From Circinella minor (Eukaryota; Mucoromycota; Mucoromycetes; Mucorales; Lichtheimiaceae), in NCBI GenBank assembly GCA_016758965.1, contig JAEPRB010000131.1, forward strand, positions 48,888-112,887: DNA of 64,000 nucleotides, in the 5' to 3' direction. Made by a program: the position numbers and the translations under genes. How positions within the stretch are numbered: the stretch's first letter is position 1; every line of letters starts with the position of its first letter. This document shows, in pieces, positions 36,041-48,621 of the stretch. The notes below the pieces were generated by a model. The model was not told the origin of the DNA and made no database searches. It saw only the letters and a program-made list of their open reading frames with translations.

Positions 36041-39000
36041 TTAGATGGTAACACCCAATGGAGGAACACATCCCAATTTTTCAAAATAACTGATTGTGTC
36101 TTGAGCTTTCTTAACAACAGATTCTGTTGTAATATTGAATTTTTTATACAAATCTTGATAGGGTCCACTTGCACCAAAAACATTATTACCTTGACCATCC
36201 GTCATACCAACAAACGCATGGGCATATCGTTCCCAACCCCATACACCAAGAGCTTCAACAGAAACAACAGGTGTTCCAGGTGTGAATACAGAATCCTTGT
36301 ATTCTTTGGGTTGTTCATCATATAATTCGGTACATGGCATCGAGACAACACGTGTAGGGATACCTTGACCATTCAATACTTGAGCAGATTCAACAGCAAG
36401 AGAAACTTCGGAACCTGTGGCAGTAATAATGACCTTGGCATTAGGTTGATCTTGAAGCACATAAGCGCCTTTGGTAACTGATTCAGGAGATGAACCTTCT
36501 AAATTGGGTAAAGGTTGACGCGAAAGTGCTAATACCGAAGGGCGATTACGAGCATTCAATGCTACCAAATAACTACCAGATACTTCATTGGCATCACCAG
36601 GACGGAAAGTCAAAAGGTTAGGAGTGGATCGACACAAAGTGAGAGTTTCAATAGGTTGATGAGTGGGACCATCTTCACCAAGACCAATGGAGTCATGCGT
36701 CATAACGTAAAGGACTCGTAAATGACTCAAGGCAGAAAGACGCACGGATCCCCAACCATATCTAATATTATATGTATCTACGATGAGTATGCATATATTC
36801 TCTTTTTCTTTTAATAGTATCCCTTAGTTTATTATTATTATTATTATTATTTGATATAGTTTTCTTTTTTTTCCCATAATAATGGATCTGTGATCTTACG
36901 TCAAAAAGTTAAGGAAAGTCGAACCAATTGGAATACTACCACCATACGACGCAAACCCATTCATAATAGCAAACATACCATGTTCACGAACACCATAAAA
37001 TAAATATTGTCCTTTATAATCACCGAGACCAGTAGATGGCTATAATAACAACAACATAAAGAAAAAAAATATAAAAAGTCAATAAATAAGCATGGAGAGC
37101 AACAATATACTATTATATAAATACACTCTACGTACATGTTGGAAAGGCGTTGCCGACTTCCAACGAACCAAATTGGACGAACTAAGATCAGCTGAACCAG
37201 ACATAAAATCTGGAATAGAACCAGCTAAAGCATTCAAAACAATCTCAGAGGCTTTACGTGAAGCCACAGCAGGATCACTAGGAGTAAATCGAGGAAGAAC
37301 AGTTTCCCAACCTTCAGGTAAATCACCAGCAAAACGACGTTTAATTTCTTTTGCTTCATTTGCATATTCTTGACTATATTTTTCAAATAATGTATTCCAT
37401 GCCGCTTCATATTCTTGTCCATATTTGGTACGAGCATTATAAAAATCATACACCTGGTTTTTTTTTTTGAACAATAGGGACGGGGAACAATGAGTAGTAC
37501 AAAAAAAAAGAGACACGCATGTAAAATAGTGGGATGCAAGTGTGAGAGAAAAAAAAAAGGTTAAAATATTGATTCAGTATATACATGCCCAAAAAAAAAA
37601 ACAGGTGTCCTAATAACCCCCAAGATTTATGATAACGGTGAGATAAAAAAAAATAAATTGTTTACCGATTGTGGAACTACATATTTTTCATCTGGATTGA
37701 AGCCGAATTTCTTCTTGAGTTGTTTAATATCATCCTCTATAAGTACATTATACATTGAACCATGTCAATTATATATATATAATAATAAAACAAAAAAAAA
37801 AGTTTTCTTTTCACATATTATTGGAGTAACATAAATAGTATAATTATTTACCAGATAAAGGAGAACCATGAGCCTTGGATGTATTTTCAATAAGTGAACC
37901 ATAGCCTATATATCATAATATGGAACAACATATATGAGCGAAAGATGTAAAAAAAAAGGTTACTACTCGAGAACTTTTTAAAAAGCAAAGGATGTGTCCT
38001 CCCTGTCTTACCAATGGTAGTTGAAATTTCAATTAAGGATGGTTTATCAGTAACAGCTTTTGCTTCTTCAATAGCCTTTTCAATAGCTTCTTGATCATTA
38101 TTACCATCAGTAACAGCTGATGTATGCCATCCACACGATTCAAAACGTTTACGTACATCCTCAGTAAAAGAGATATTTGTTTCACCATCAATAGTAATCT
38201 TGTTAGAGTCATACAAACAAATCAGTTTACCCAACTTCCAGTGACTATTATATATGTATATTATATGTTAGCTTTTTCCTTATATAAATAAATCACCACA
38301 TGACTTTCTTTTCTTCTTCTTTTTATTTACCCAGCAAGTGAAATAGATTCCAACGCCACGCCTTCTTGAAGACAACCATCACCAAGAATAACATAAGTAT
38401 AATTATTAAAGATTTCATAATTGGGACGATTGTATGTTGCAGCTAAATGTTCTTGTGCGGCAGCAAGACCTACAGCATTAGAAATACCTTGACCTAATGG
38501 ACCTGTTGTGACTTCTAAACCAGGTGTATCGGTCACTTCAGGATGACCCGGGGTTCTATTATTATGCGAATAATAATTAGTATTTTTGTCTTTTATGCAT
38601 AAACAAATCTCTCATTTGGAACAAAAACAAATAAATATGCCCGAGAGAGAGAGAGAGAGAGAGAGAAAGTTGTTGTTAAATGACTTACTTGCTACCTACT
38701 TGACGGAAATTCTTAAGATCATCTATGGATACATCAAAACCCAAAAGATGTAAAAGAACATATTGAAGAGCACAACCATGACCATTTGATAATACAAAAC
38801 GATCTCGATTAATAAATTTGGGGTTCTTGGGGTTCACTAAAATAATAATAAAATTTACAACATCATCAAAAAAATAAATAAAAATAAGTTTCTTCTTTTT
38901 TATATAACATAACAACAAACTGGTATTTGATATTGCTTTTTTATTTTTTGCTCGGTGAAAACAACACTCAAAAACATACCATTCAAAAATTTTGAGAACA

Positions 39001-39124
39001 AAACATTAGCCATTGGAGCACATCCCATGGGAGCACCAGGATGTCCTGAGTTTGCACCACGCGTCATATCAGCGGCTAAGACGCGAATAGTATCAACAGC
39101 TTGTTGGTCTACAGATTGTACCAT
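36041..39124 (-). CDS. TKL1: Transketolase, 684 aa
   Basis: There are nine exons: 38980-39124, 38689-38836, 38331-38555, 38012-38244, 37852-37905, 37666-37736, 37136-37453, 36900-37039 and 36041-36761. The enzyme transfers two-carbon units in the non-oxidative pentose phosphate pathway with thiamine diphosphate. Visible motifs are [12 protein letters not shown] near the start, [16 protein letters not shown], the ThDP/Mg motif [10 protein letters not shown] (about residue 150) with its Asn in YDSNKI, and the pyrimidine-domain [15 protein letters not shown]. Next come [19 protein letters not shown] and the C-terminal domain ([14 protein letters not shown]). The length equals the family norm. 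The protein is cytosolic with no targeting peptide. No defect is seen. Confidence 0.96.
38643..38667. repeat. (GA)n microsatellite in transketolase intron
   Basis: About twelve GA units lie in the second intron of the transketolase gene. Confidence 0.9.
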
Positions 39125-40293
39125 ATTATTATTTTTTAACAGAAAGAAAGAAACGAAAAAATTGGGAATAAAGAAGAAAAAGAAAAATTTTACAATTCTA
39201 TCGTGTATTTATATAAAGATTAAAAATAGTATATATATATCACTTAAATACCACTTGTACGTACCTATCATAAATAAATAAATAAAAAGAAAGTTTAGGG
39301 TTAATCCTCCTTAATATGTATAGTAGATGTTTGTTGTTACAAAGAAGATCAAAGATTTTAGATATAATTATATTGTTCCTTTGATTGGTTTTCTCATAAG
39401 ATCACGCGCTTAAATGTATTCCTTTATTTTAGTTTTAGTTTTTTTTTTTTTTTTTTTTGTGTGTGAGAGATTTCAATTTCTAAAGGAATAGGAGATCGGC
39501 TTCATTACATTATTTATATATAATTATCTGTATACGTATAAAAGTAAAATAATAATACATCCCCTTTTCGAGAGGGTCGGATGAAAATTATAACCGGGAC
39601 GATACCAAGTTATCAATGACATTTAAAAGAAGTCTTAAAAATATAATATAAATATAATATCAATAAACAAAAAGAGTGAGTAAAAAGGGAGGGAAGGGAA
39701 AGATAAGTTTTTGTTTTTTTTTGTGTTCAGGCTACAGACAAATAAATAACGGATTAAGCCGAATAACCATAAAATTCTGCTTGTGAATAAAACTGAATTC
39801 TGTTCTTTTCTCTCACACAAATCAAGTTATTCTGCTTATTTCTCTCATCTACGTACGTAACAACAAAAGCTAATCTAACTAAAAGGTATATATCTTCTGA
39901 CCCACCCACCCCGGAAGATAATAGATGAATTGTGATGTGTGAGAGTATAATATATTATTATTTATAAAACCAAGTGTTTTTTTTTTGACATACCTATTCT
40001 TTCTTTACTTTCAATGTTATTATTAAATATACATTGAAAACCATCTTTTTAAAATAATGGATAATATTAAAGTATATTAGATCGGTAAAAAGCTGGTATT
40101 TAAAAAAACATGCATAAACTTGAATTGCAAATCCGCTGTTCGAGTCGTCACCCTTTTTATTTCCAAAAGGGCGTTCATATTATTATTATTATTATTTCGT
40201 TATCAGCTCTTTCTTCTCTCTTTCTCTGGCTTTTTTTTTTCTTTTAATTATTATTATTTATTCAAAAAAAAAAAAAAAAAAAGATAAAACGTA
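39125..40293. other. Bidirectional promoter region, about 1.17 kb
   Basis: This lies between the starts of transketolase (minus) and the PP2A scaffold gene (plus). It is AT-rich with T runs at 39434-39455 and TTA repeats near 40180-40200 and 40245-40260. No gene or clear operator was recognised. Confidence 0.6.
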
Positions 40294-41234
40294 ATGGAAG
40301 TGGATACTATACGTAGTAATAATGATAATGATAATAATAACAACATGTCGATAACAGACATGGAAGTGGATAATCCTGAAGACCTTAATGGTTATTATGT
40401 TGCTAGTCTAATTGACGAATTAAAACATGACGATGTACAATATCGCTTGAATTCAGTTAATAAACTCCCTATTATTGCTGAAGCACTTGGTCAGGATAGA
40501 ACACGAGACGAACTTATTCCATTTCTTCATAATGGTAATTAATATATATATATATATATATATATCCTTTTTTTTTTCTTTTGGGTTATAAAAATAAAAG
40601 TTCTAATCTTTTTATGTTTTTTTTTCTCTTTTTTTTAAGATTTGATTGGTGATGAAGATGAAGTACTTTTAGCACTTGCTGAACAATTACCTAAATTAAT
40701 TGATTCTGTGGGTGGTGCTTCTAATGCCACTTGTTTATTACCACCTTTAGAATCACTTGCTGCTGTAGAAGAATCAGCTGTGAGAGACAAGGTTTGAAAA
40801 AAAAAAAAAGTGGCATTTTTGAACAAAAAAAAAAAATTATTATTAATACAAAAAAAAAAACTATGTATAGGCTGTTTGGGCACTTTGTGAAATTGCAAAA
40901 ATATTATCACCAGAACAATTAATGGAAAATTTTATACTTATGATGAAACGATTAAGTTCATGTGAATGGTTTACAAGTCGAACTTCAGTAGCTGGATTAT
41001 ATGCAGTTATATATAAAAAGTGTGGTCCTATTCAAACTGAATTACAAAAGTATGTTGGAGTGAGATGATAACAAAAAGAAAGGGGAGGGGCCCCCGGTAG
41101 AAGGGGATGAAATTGGATGTTATGGTATTAACAAAAGAATATTATAAAGTTCGTTTGCTCAATTGATTCAAGATGAAAGTCCAATGGTTAGAAGGGCTGC
41201 TGCAAAGGCATTGTCAGTAAGTAGAATGAAACAA

Positions 41235-41293
<59 letters not shown>

Positions 41294-43170
41294 TTATACA
41301 CATAAATATTTTTATAGGATTTTACAGAACAAATGACACCCACTGAAGTGCTCGATATTAGTTTACCTTTATTTCAAAAGGTGGCTACAGATGATCAAGA
41401 TTCTGTTCGATTATTGGCTGTAGAAGATATGATTACGATTGCAAAGATGATTACACAGGAACAAAAAATTGAACATTTATTACCAACATTTAATACGCTT
41501 GCCTCCGATAGTTCTTGGAGAGTTAAATATATGATTGCTAATAAATTTGTAGAGGTAAGGAGAGAGAAAAAAAACCGCACCCCAAGTTGTAAATAAAGTT
41601 GAACTTTATATATGAAAAGGAGAGGAAGAAGAAGAAGAAAAAAACGAGGGAAAGGGAAAGGAACCCTTGATTTATATAATAAATATTAATCCTTCAAGTA
41701 AAATAATAATAAAAAAAAGCTTGCAGAAGCCTTTGGTGAAACTATCGTACGTAAACAGTTTATTTCAGCCTATATTAATCTTATCAAAGATTCGGAAGCT
41801 GAAGTACGAACTGCAGCTGCAGGACAAATATCTGGTAAGTCAAAGAAGGAAATGAAGGAAAGGAAAGAACGAAAAGGTTGGACTACATGAATTATTATAT
41901 ATATTTAACTCAAAATTTATTATTGATTAGGATTGGCACACTATATTGATAAAGAAGCTGTCATTGAAAGTTTATTACCATGCGTTCAAGAATTGGTTAA
42001 CGATAACAACGAATATACGCGTGCAGCTCTCGCTAAAGAAGTGAGTGGATTGGCATCCATCTTTGGTAAAGAAGCGTAAGTAGACTATAATGCTATTAAA
42101 AACCCAATACACTACATAAACGTTTAAAAGTCTATACTTAATGATATTATTAATAATAGGACACCTGAGCATCTTCTTCCTATATTCTTACAACTTTTAA
42201 GAGATGATTCACCGGATGTACGATTAAATGTTATATCCAAACTTGATGAATTGAATGATGGTAAAGAAGAAAGGATGTTACTATAGTAGAACATGGGGAA
42301 GGGAGAGAGTTTTTTTTATTATTATAGATAAGAAAAAACAAAACAGGAACAACAATGGTAATCATTTTATTATATAGTTGTTGGTGTAGAATCGTTAAGT
42401 CAATCCCTTTTACCAGCCATTATGGAACTTTCAGAAGAAAATCAATGGCGTATTCGATTACAAATCATTGAATATATGCCTGTCATTGCAAGACAGCTTG
42501 GAGAAAATATTTTTGATGCAAAATTGACAGAATTATGCATGTCCTGGTTACAAGATAAAGTATATGCTATTCGTGAGGCTGCTACTGTCAATCTTAAAAA
42601 TTTGGCACACGTATTTGGAAATTCATGGACTAAAAAAACAGCTATTCCACAAATTCTAAGTATGGTTCATGATGAAAATTATATACATAGAATGACTACA
42701 TTATTTGCTTTGACAGTATGTATTTAATTTGTCTCTGGATTGAGAGAGGAGGAAAGTTGTATATATATATATATATAATAGGGGTTATAGTTATAAAATA
42801 GAATGATAACTTATCAATTTTTATTGTATAGGAAATTGCTAAAGTACTTTCTCCGGATGATATAAAAGAAGTTATTGTTCCTACTGTCGTTAGTTTATCG
42901 AATGATTCAATTCCAAATATTCGATTTAATGTGGCCAAATCGCTTGAAGAGCTCATACCCTTATTACAACAAGGAGAACAAAAATCCCAAGAAGATGAAA
43001 TTATTAAAAATACAATGGAACCTGTTCTTGAAAAATTATCTCAAGATACTGATAAAGATGTTAGGTTTTTTGCTCAAAAAGCTTTGGAAAGAGATCAAAT
43101 GAATAAGAGTCAACAACAACAAACAACAACAACAACAGAAAATCCATCAAGCCCTGAAGCAAAACTTTAA
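40294..43170 (+). CDS. TPD3: PP2A scaffold subunit A (PR65/Tpd3), 637 aa
   Basis: There are ten exons: 40294-40534, 40640-40791, 40871-41049, 41150-41216, 41318-41554, 41720-41834, 41931-42075, 42160-42260, 42378-42715 and 42832-43170. The protein consists of about 15 HEAT repeats (for example [54 protein letters not shown] and [20 protein letters not shown]). It holds the catalytic and B-type regulatory subunits of PP2A and so affects cell cycle and nutrient signalling. An Asn/Asp-rich N-terminal extension of about 30 residues and a Gln/Thr tail flank the repeats. The length is like yeast Tpd3. Most introns fall between or within repeats, in mixed phases. Confidence 0.93.
41239..41293. repeat. 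(TC)n-(TA)n compound microsatellite
   Basis: About fifteen TC units followed by about twelve TA units fill most of the fourth intron of the PP2A scaffold gene. Confidence 0.9.
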
Positions 43171-43674
43171 ATTTTTCTTTTTTCATACACTATAATTATA
43201 TACACGATTATCCCCTTTTTTTTTACTTATTCTATCCATTCATCCTATCGAAATTTATATATATACATATGTTATATTATACAGCCTTTATACGCTACAT
43301 ATCAATTTTTTTCAGGATTCAAAATAATCATTTAACAAGAAAGCTTTGTACATATGTTAATTTTTTATTTTTATAATATTGGGAATTATTTTTTTATATT
43401 TTTATCGTTATTCATTAATCTTATATATCATAGCTATTATTATTTTTGGAAGAAAAAAAAAACAGGTTGCTATCTTCTTTTTTTTTTTTTTTTACTTCTA
43501 TGATACATAGTAATCTTACTCTCTCTACCGCGTCATAATTCTCTTCATTCAACGTAATGTTTGTTATATATAAGAGAGAATGTCTGTATGTGTGTGTAAA
43601 CAGTGACAAAATAATAGGATGAAAGACTTGGATTGTGTGTATGTACATAGACTATAAATAGGTATCATTTTTTG
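43171..43674. other. Convergent 3' region
   Basis: This is the space between the stop codons of the PP2A scaffold and the MDR dehydrogenase. It is AT-rich with A and T runs near 43447-43494. No gene is visible. Confidence 0.7.
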
Positions 43675-45386
43675 TTATTCAGAATTGTGAAGGATTACTT
43701 TAATTGCATCACCATTATCTGATAAATTTAAAGCTTGTTCAATTTGATGTAATGGAAATCTACAAAAAAAAAATGGATATACTCTATTTTTGAATAAAAC
43801 CCTAACAACAACAGCAAAAAAACTCATATGTACGCAACAGTAATAGTAACGCGTTTGTATACCAAAAAAAAAAACAACACCGAATCATGAATTATTATTG
43901 TTTAAAAAAAACGAACAACTTACTCATGTGTGATTAAAGACTTTACGTCAATCCTTCCGCTTGAAATAAGTTCAATGGCCCGTGGATAGGTATGATGATG
44001 TCTACGTAATATATTTTTATATCAACATATATATATATGTAAGTATAAAATATACTATTGATTATTATTACTTTGATATCTCTGGATTATTACCTGTGTA
44101 TACCACGTAAGGTAATATCTCTTAATGCAAATGTACTGATCGGAACAACTTGATCAGGATCACCTGTTCCAGTTCTACAACAAATTCCACCTTGTTGTGT
44201 GGCCTTAATAGCTACACGTAATGCTGGTGCACTACCTGTACATTCGATTGAACTATCGGCTCCTCCAAGGCTGTTACTACCGTCAACAAATTCACCACAA
44301 ATAGCTTGTGCAACCATATCTTCACTCCACTTTGGATCTAACCAAAACGTTGCATCTGCACCCATTGATCGGACCCATTCTAATCGTTCAGCGTGAGTAT
44401 CCAACACAACAATTGGACCGATACTTGTTGCCTTGGCAACCATGAGTACCAATAATGCGATTGGGTTCGTACCAGTAATTAATAATGATTCCCCCATTCG
44501 AACACCAGAGCGATCCACTGCTGCAATGGCAATACAAAGTGAATCTAATAAGGCTGCTTCACTATAACTCATATGATCCGGGATTCTAATCATGCATGTA
44601 GTATTATTGTTGTTACGTATGTGAGTTTATTATTTTCATGTGTATTTTTCTTTTCTATAATTAGAATTTCTGTCTTTTTTTTTTTTTTTTTTGTAAAACA
44701 AATGATAGTTTTTGATTTTCACACGCGATCCGAGGGGAGTATGATGTTAGAGGGGAAAGAAAAAGGTAGAAACAATAAATGTGTAGTATATTTATATATA
44801 AAAAAATAAAATAAAATACCTGTGCAACCAAGCTGTGGGATGAGTTACATATTTTGAAAACAGACCATCAAATGGAAATGTACCTCGATGAATAATACGA
44901 GAACAAAGATTATATCGACCATCCAAACAGAAATTACAATCTGAACATGGAATGAAACTGATACAATAGAATGAATAACAATCACGTCATTATGATTTTA
45001 ATTTAATTAATTACTTATAATCATACTTTTCTTTTTCTGTCTGTCTTTTTTTTTTATAAAGAAAAATGGACAACATACGGTTCAATAACAACACGATCGC
45101 CTACTTGTATATTTTGTGGATTCAAATGATTATTGACAGCAGTAACAATACCGACACCTTCATATCCTAATATGAAGTGTTGTAACGTGCTATAGGATGG
45201 TAATCCTGATTTCCATTGTCGAATATCAGAATTGCCTATTCCTGTAGCTTTCATTTGAATTTGTGCTTCACCATGCTTTGGTAAAGGTATATCCAATGGA
45301 ACGACCTGAACATCGTTTCCAGTTAAAACAACACCATGATTACTGCTTGGAAGTTCATATTCCGGTTGATGAACAGTCATACCCAT
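43675..45386 (-). CDS. Divergent zinc-type MDR alcohol dehydrogenase, 366 aa
   Basis: There are five exons: 45079-45386, 44820-44957, 44094-44585, 43924-44001 and 43675-43759. The fold is that of a medium-chain dehydrogenase of the sorbitol/threonine dehydrogenase type. The structural-zinc cysteines are complete: Cys107, Cys110, Cys113 and Cys121 (PCSDCNFCLDGRYNLC). The catalytic-zinc site is altered. The usual GICGSD is GIGNSD (Gly51 replaces Cys), the usual LGHE is LGYE (Tyr75 replaces His), and the Glu of IEPL is Asp in LLDSL. The Rossmann GxGPxG motif is changed to GTNPIA, though VVLDTHAERLEWVRSMGADATF still follows. The protein may use another mechanism, bind no catalytic zinc, or act without dehydrogenase activity. 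The substrate is unknown. All exons join in frame, so it is not an obvious pseudogene. Confidence 0.85.
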
Positions 45387-46370
45387 ATTATTAAAATAAA
45401 TTAAATTGCTTGATCAATTAGATAACTAAAAAGTGGTATAAAAGAGAATAAAGATGAACTGAAAGAAGAAAGAAGGAAAGAAAGAAGGAAAGAAAAAAAA
45501 AAGAGACAAAAGCATTATACCTGTTTTTTTTTGTTGCTGATGTTTTCATGACTTTTTCTTATCGATTTAACCCTTATCAAAATTAAATCATGAAGAAATT
45601 TGCAGAAAACAGCAATATACTTTCCCTTTATGTAGTATGGGGGGACCCCAAGCAATCGCACATGACCCACTTTGTGTTGTGATTGTATAATAATCAGATA
45701 TATATACCTTCTCCACATTTTTTTTTCTATTGTAATCTTATGAATAGTTAATTTCTTTCTTAAGCTTTGCATAATTTATACTCGTGCTACGCACATACAT
45801 ATTAAAAACTCATTAAAAGGGAATCAAACGCGCTTTTTTTTTCTTTTCTTTAGAAGGTGACACATAATGCTATACGCAAGCCTAAGTACTATGATACGAC
45901 AAGTAGTGTTGTCATGGAAAAAAAACGATTGCTGTCTTTCTTACACCATGTTGAGAAGCTAATAACAACGCACTAAACATCAGAAAGTAATTTTTCATTT
46001 AATCTTGCTATATTAAATCAAACTTTTGCTAATATGTACTGGAAAGAATTTGCTATAAATTATACAGTTTTAAAACAAGTGATCGGACAACTGTAGGACA
46101 CAGAGAGGAATAAAAGTCTGGTCAATATACGTATACCAATATTACTAACCTAAGAGTTTCTTCGTTGTTTCTGATAAATCATACTGAACTTATAATGGCG
46201 TACCAAACACTGACCATCGTTCTTGGATATCATAGCTCCCATAACTTACAATGACCTAGCACCAAACACACCGATGGATACCATGAGTTGTATATTCTCA
46301 ACAAATATGAGTCCATAATAAAAAAAAAGCTTCTCACGACCTTTCTTTCATTTATTTCACAAACATCAAA
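45387..46370. other. Intergenic, about 1 kb
   Basis: This contains the promoter of the MDR gene (purine-rich GAAAG repeats near 45460-45500) and the region beyond the broken exonuclease gene. No gene was recognised. Confidence 0.6.
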
Positions 46371-48204
46371 TCATCGGAATTTATATAATACGTATGGTGC
46401 AAAGGATACAGTATCATGACCAGCAATTTGTATTGTTGAAAGTTTTCCTTGTCGTTTAGTACGTTGATTTACTGGCCATTCACAATCTAGGCCGATTACT
46501 TGCATAGATTGATTATTTATCTTTTTAATAAATTCGTCGAGGTTGATATCAATATCTTGATATTGGCTGATGCAACTTATGACGACTTCATCTTTGGGAA
46601 TTTGAAGTAGTGGATATGATGGTATATTCAAAGGTTCAATTGGTGCAGGTATTCGGATACTGGAATAACGTCCTTGAGCAGCAATGGAAAAACACTTTTT
46701 AGAAAGCCTTGATCGCCAATAACATTGTCAGTGAAAAAGATTTCCGGCTGTTCGTGACCATATAATTCGTATGCTTCCCGTAATTTATCAAACCCATATT
46801 GTAGATGGGAGAGTGATTTCGTGGGAACTAGGAATTGCAAGCGTATTTCCTCATACTCATTGAGAACAGTATATAACGCCGCGAATACGGGTACACCATT
46901 GCCCTTGCTCATAAGTTTTATGATTTTGAAAGTATGGTCTCCTTTAAGGTATTTTCCATCAAGAATTTCCATCTGCTTGTCCATGAAACTTCGTAATTCA
47001 GCAATGTATGCAGTGTAAAATGAACGTAAATACTGTGGTGATGGTACATGTCCTGCATATTTTGATCGGTCATCAAAGGTCGAGAAAGAAATAATTTCTT
47101 CCTTAAAAAGATGCTGTCGCAGTGTAGGTTGTTGTTGCTGGCGAATAAAAACAGCTTGAAGATATTGTAAATAGCGTCTTGCATAAGTTAGTCTATGCAG
47201 TTCACGAAGAATGTTATGAAAACGCTTTGGACCAACAGAGTTCTGCACACACTGTCGATAAAGATCGCCAACTGTTTTCGATAACCCCTCTCGATGAGTC
47301 ATGTATCCTGGGTACTCGCATTGTAGAACTTTTGGTAATTGTCGAATGATTCTTGCGTCATTACTTATGAAGGTTGCAGAACAGTTTTTATCTTTACATT
47401 CATAACGATATCCCATTATATAAAAGCACCTGCCATAAGTAAACAAACATTATTAGAAAATAGCTTCTACCACTTATACATATATATATAGCGATTAAAT
47501 AAAACATACCCATTCAGATTAACAACTCGCCGTGCATATGGAGGTTGTGTATAACCCTTTTGTCCAAGTTCAGATTGCTTGGCATGTTTGGAGCATTCTG
47601 ATCCCTTTTTTTTGCATTCACTACACTCCAACGCTTTTTCCTTGCATTTAGGACATTCTAATACTTTGTCTATCAACAAATGAGGGAACCACAAGAACAC
47701 TCGAGATAGGTAAAGCGCAGCAGGATTCAGGTCACTCTTCATTAGCGCAAAATATGGATCTTTAGGATGCACCCAATCCTTTCTGAACCGTTGTTAAAGC
47801 CCTTTAAAATATTCTTGCAATATGCCTCCTTCTTCTTCTTCGTCATTAAAATCGGCTACCGGTACTGGATCATTTTCATCCACCCAATCATCATCCATAT
47901 CTAGATCGTCAGCAATATCACCTTGTTCATCACTTCCATTTTTGTTCAAAAGCTGAAAAATAAAAGCCATTTCACCCGCGATTCCTAGATCTTCTTGCGC
48001 GTCTTCAACATAACTGCCTTCAGCATTCGAAGCTGCAGTCTCAGGATTCCGAACACGCACTTCATGGCGCGTGTCAGGATTAGGATTAGCGAAACTAATC
48101 AATTGTTGTCCTTTTGGCAATGGCTTTGAAGGTCTTCCAGCCTTGTGATCTGGCTTATTTTTGGTTCCTGGCTTAAGGTCTCTTTGTGCGAAATTGAAAG
48201 ACAT
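46371..48204 (-). pseudogene. Broken transposon-like gene: Cys-rich domain plus 3'-5' exonuclease start
   Basis: The start is at MSFNFAQRDLKPGTKNK (48204). The frame meets an in-frame TAA at 47794-47796, 136 codons in, after ILQEYFKGL, and then continues coding as QRFRKDWVHPKDP. Next comes a domain with paired cysteines (LECPKCKEKALECSECKKKG) and YARRVVNLNG, which joins across an intron (47430-47509) to CFYIMGYRYECKDKNCS. A long middle region contains ILDGKYLKGDHTFKI and FFTDNVIGDQGFL. The frame then breaks by one base near 46630 and resumes as IPSYPLLQIPKDEVV. A 3'-5' exonuclease N-terminus follows (VIGLDCEWPVNQ, with Asp and Glu of the first motif), and the rest of that domain is missing. 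This looks like a DUF6729-type domain joined to an RNase-H-fold exonuclease, an arrangement I associate with repetitive fungal genes. The family name is tentative. Confidence 0.65.
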
Positions 48205-48621
48205 TGTTAATGCAATCAGTGATCGAGGTAATAAAAAGTTTAATAGAAAAAAAGCTAACAGGTACACAGCAGGGCTTTCTGGCCATAGGTGGGGAATTTT
48301 TTGGTGATTCATTCATGTTTGAAATTGACATATAGAATCATCATAAGCGATTTGGATAGTTACTAAATTATTTGTAGTTATTGAAAGTAATCATTTTATT
48401 TTTGCTACGCTATGAACCTACCTTTGGACATGTAACTAAGAACAAAAATAGAATTAACTATCATAAGAATTAAGACAAAGAGTAAATGTAGACTATTGAT
48501 ATACAAAATAAAGAAGTATATTTTTTATATGTAACTTTTTTTGTTTCTTTTGAATTCTTATTTTAATGATAATAATAATAATGTTTTTTTTTAAAGAAAA
48601 AAAAATAGTATGTATATAAAT
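48205..48621. other. Intergenic
   Basis: Upstream flank of the broken gene and 3' end of ARP4. The frame of the broken gene stays open to 48312 with an extra Met and a hydrophobic stretch (AVYLLAFFLLNFLL), but the downstream ATG fits better as a start. A TAA repeat lies at 48567-48582. Confidence 0.55.

Noticed and set aside
40130..40160. GTTCGAGTC, resembling a tRNA T-loop
   Set aside because: The flanking bases do not pair into a T stem and no acceptor, D or anticodon arms fit around it.
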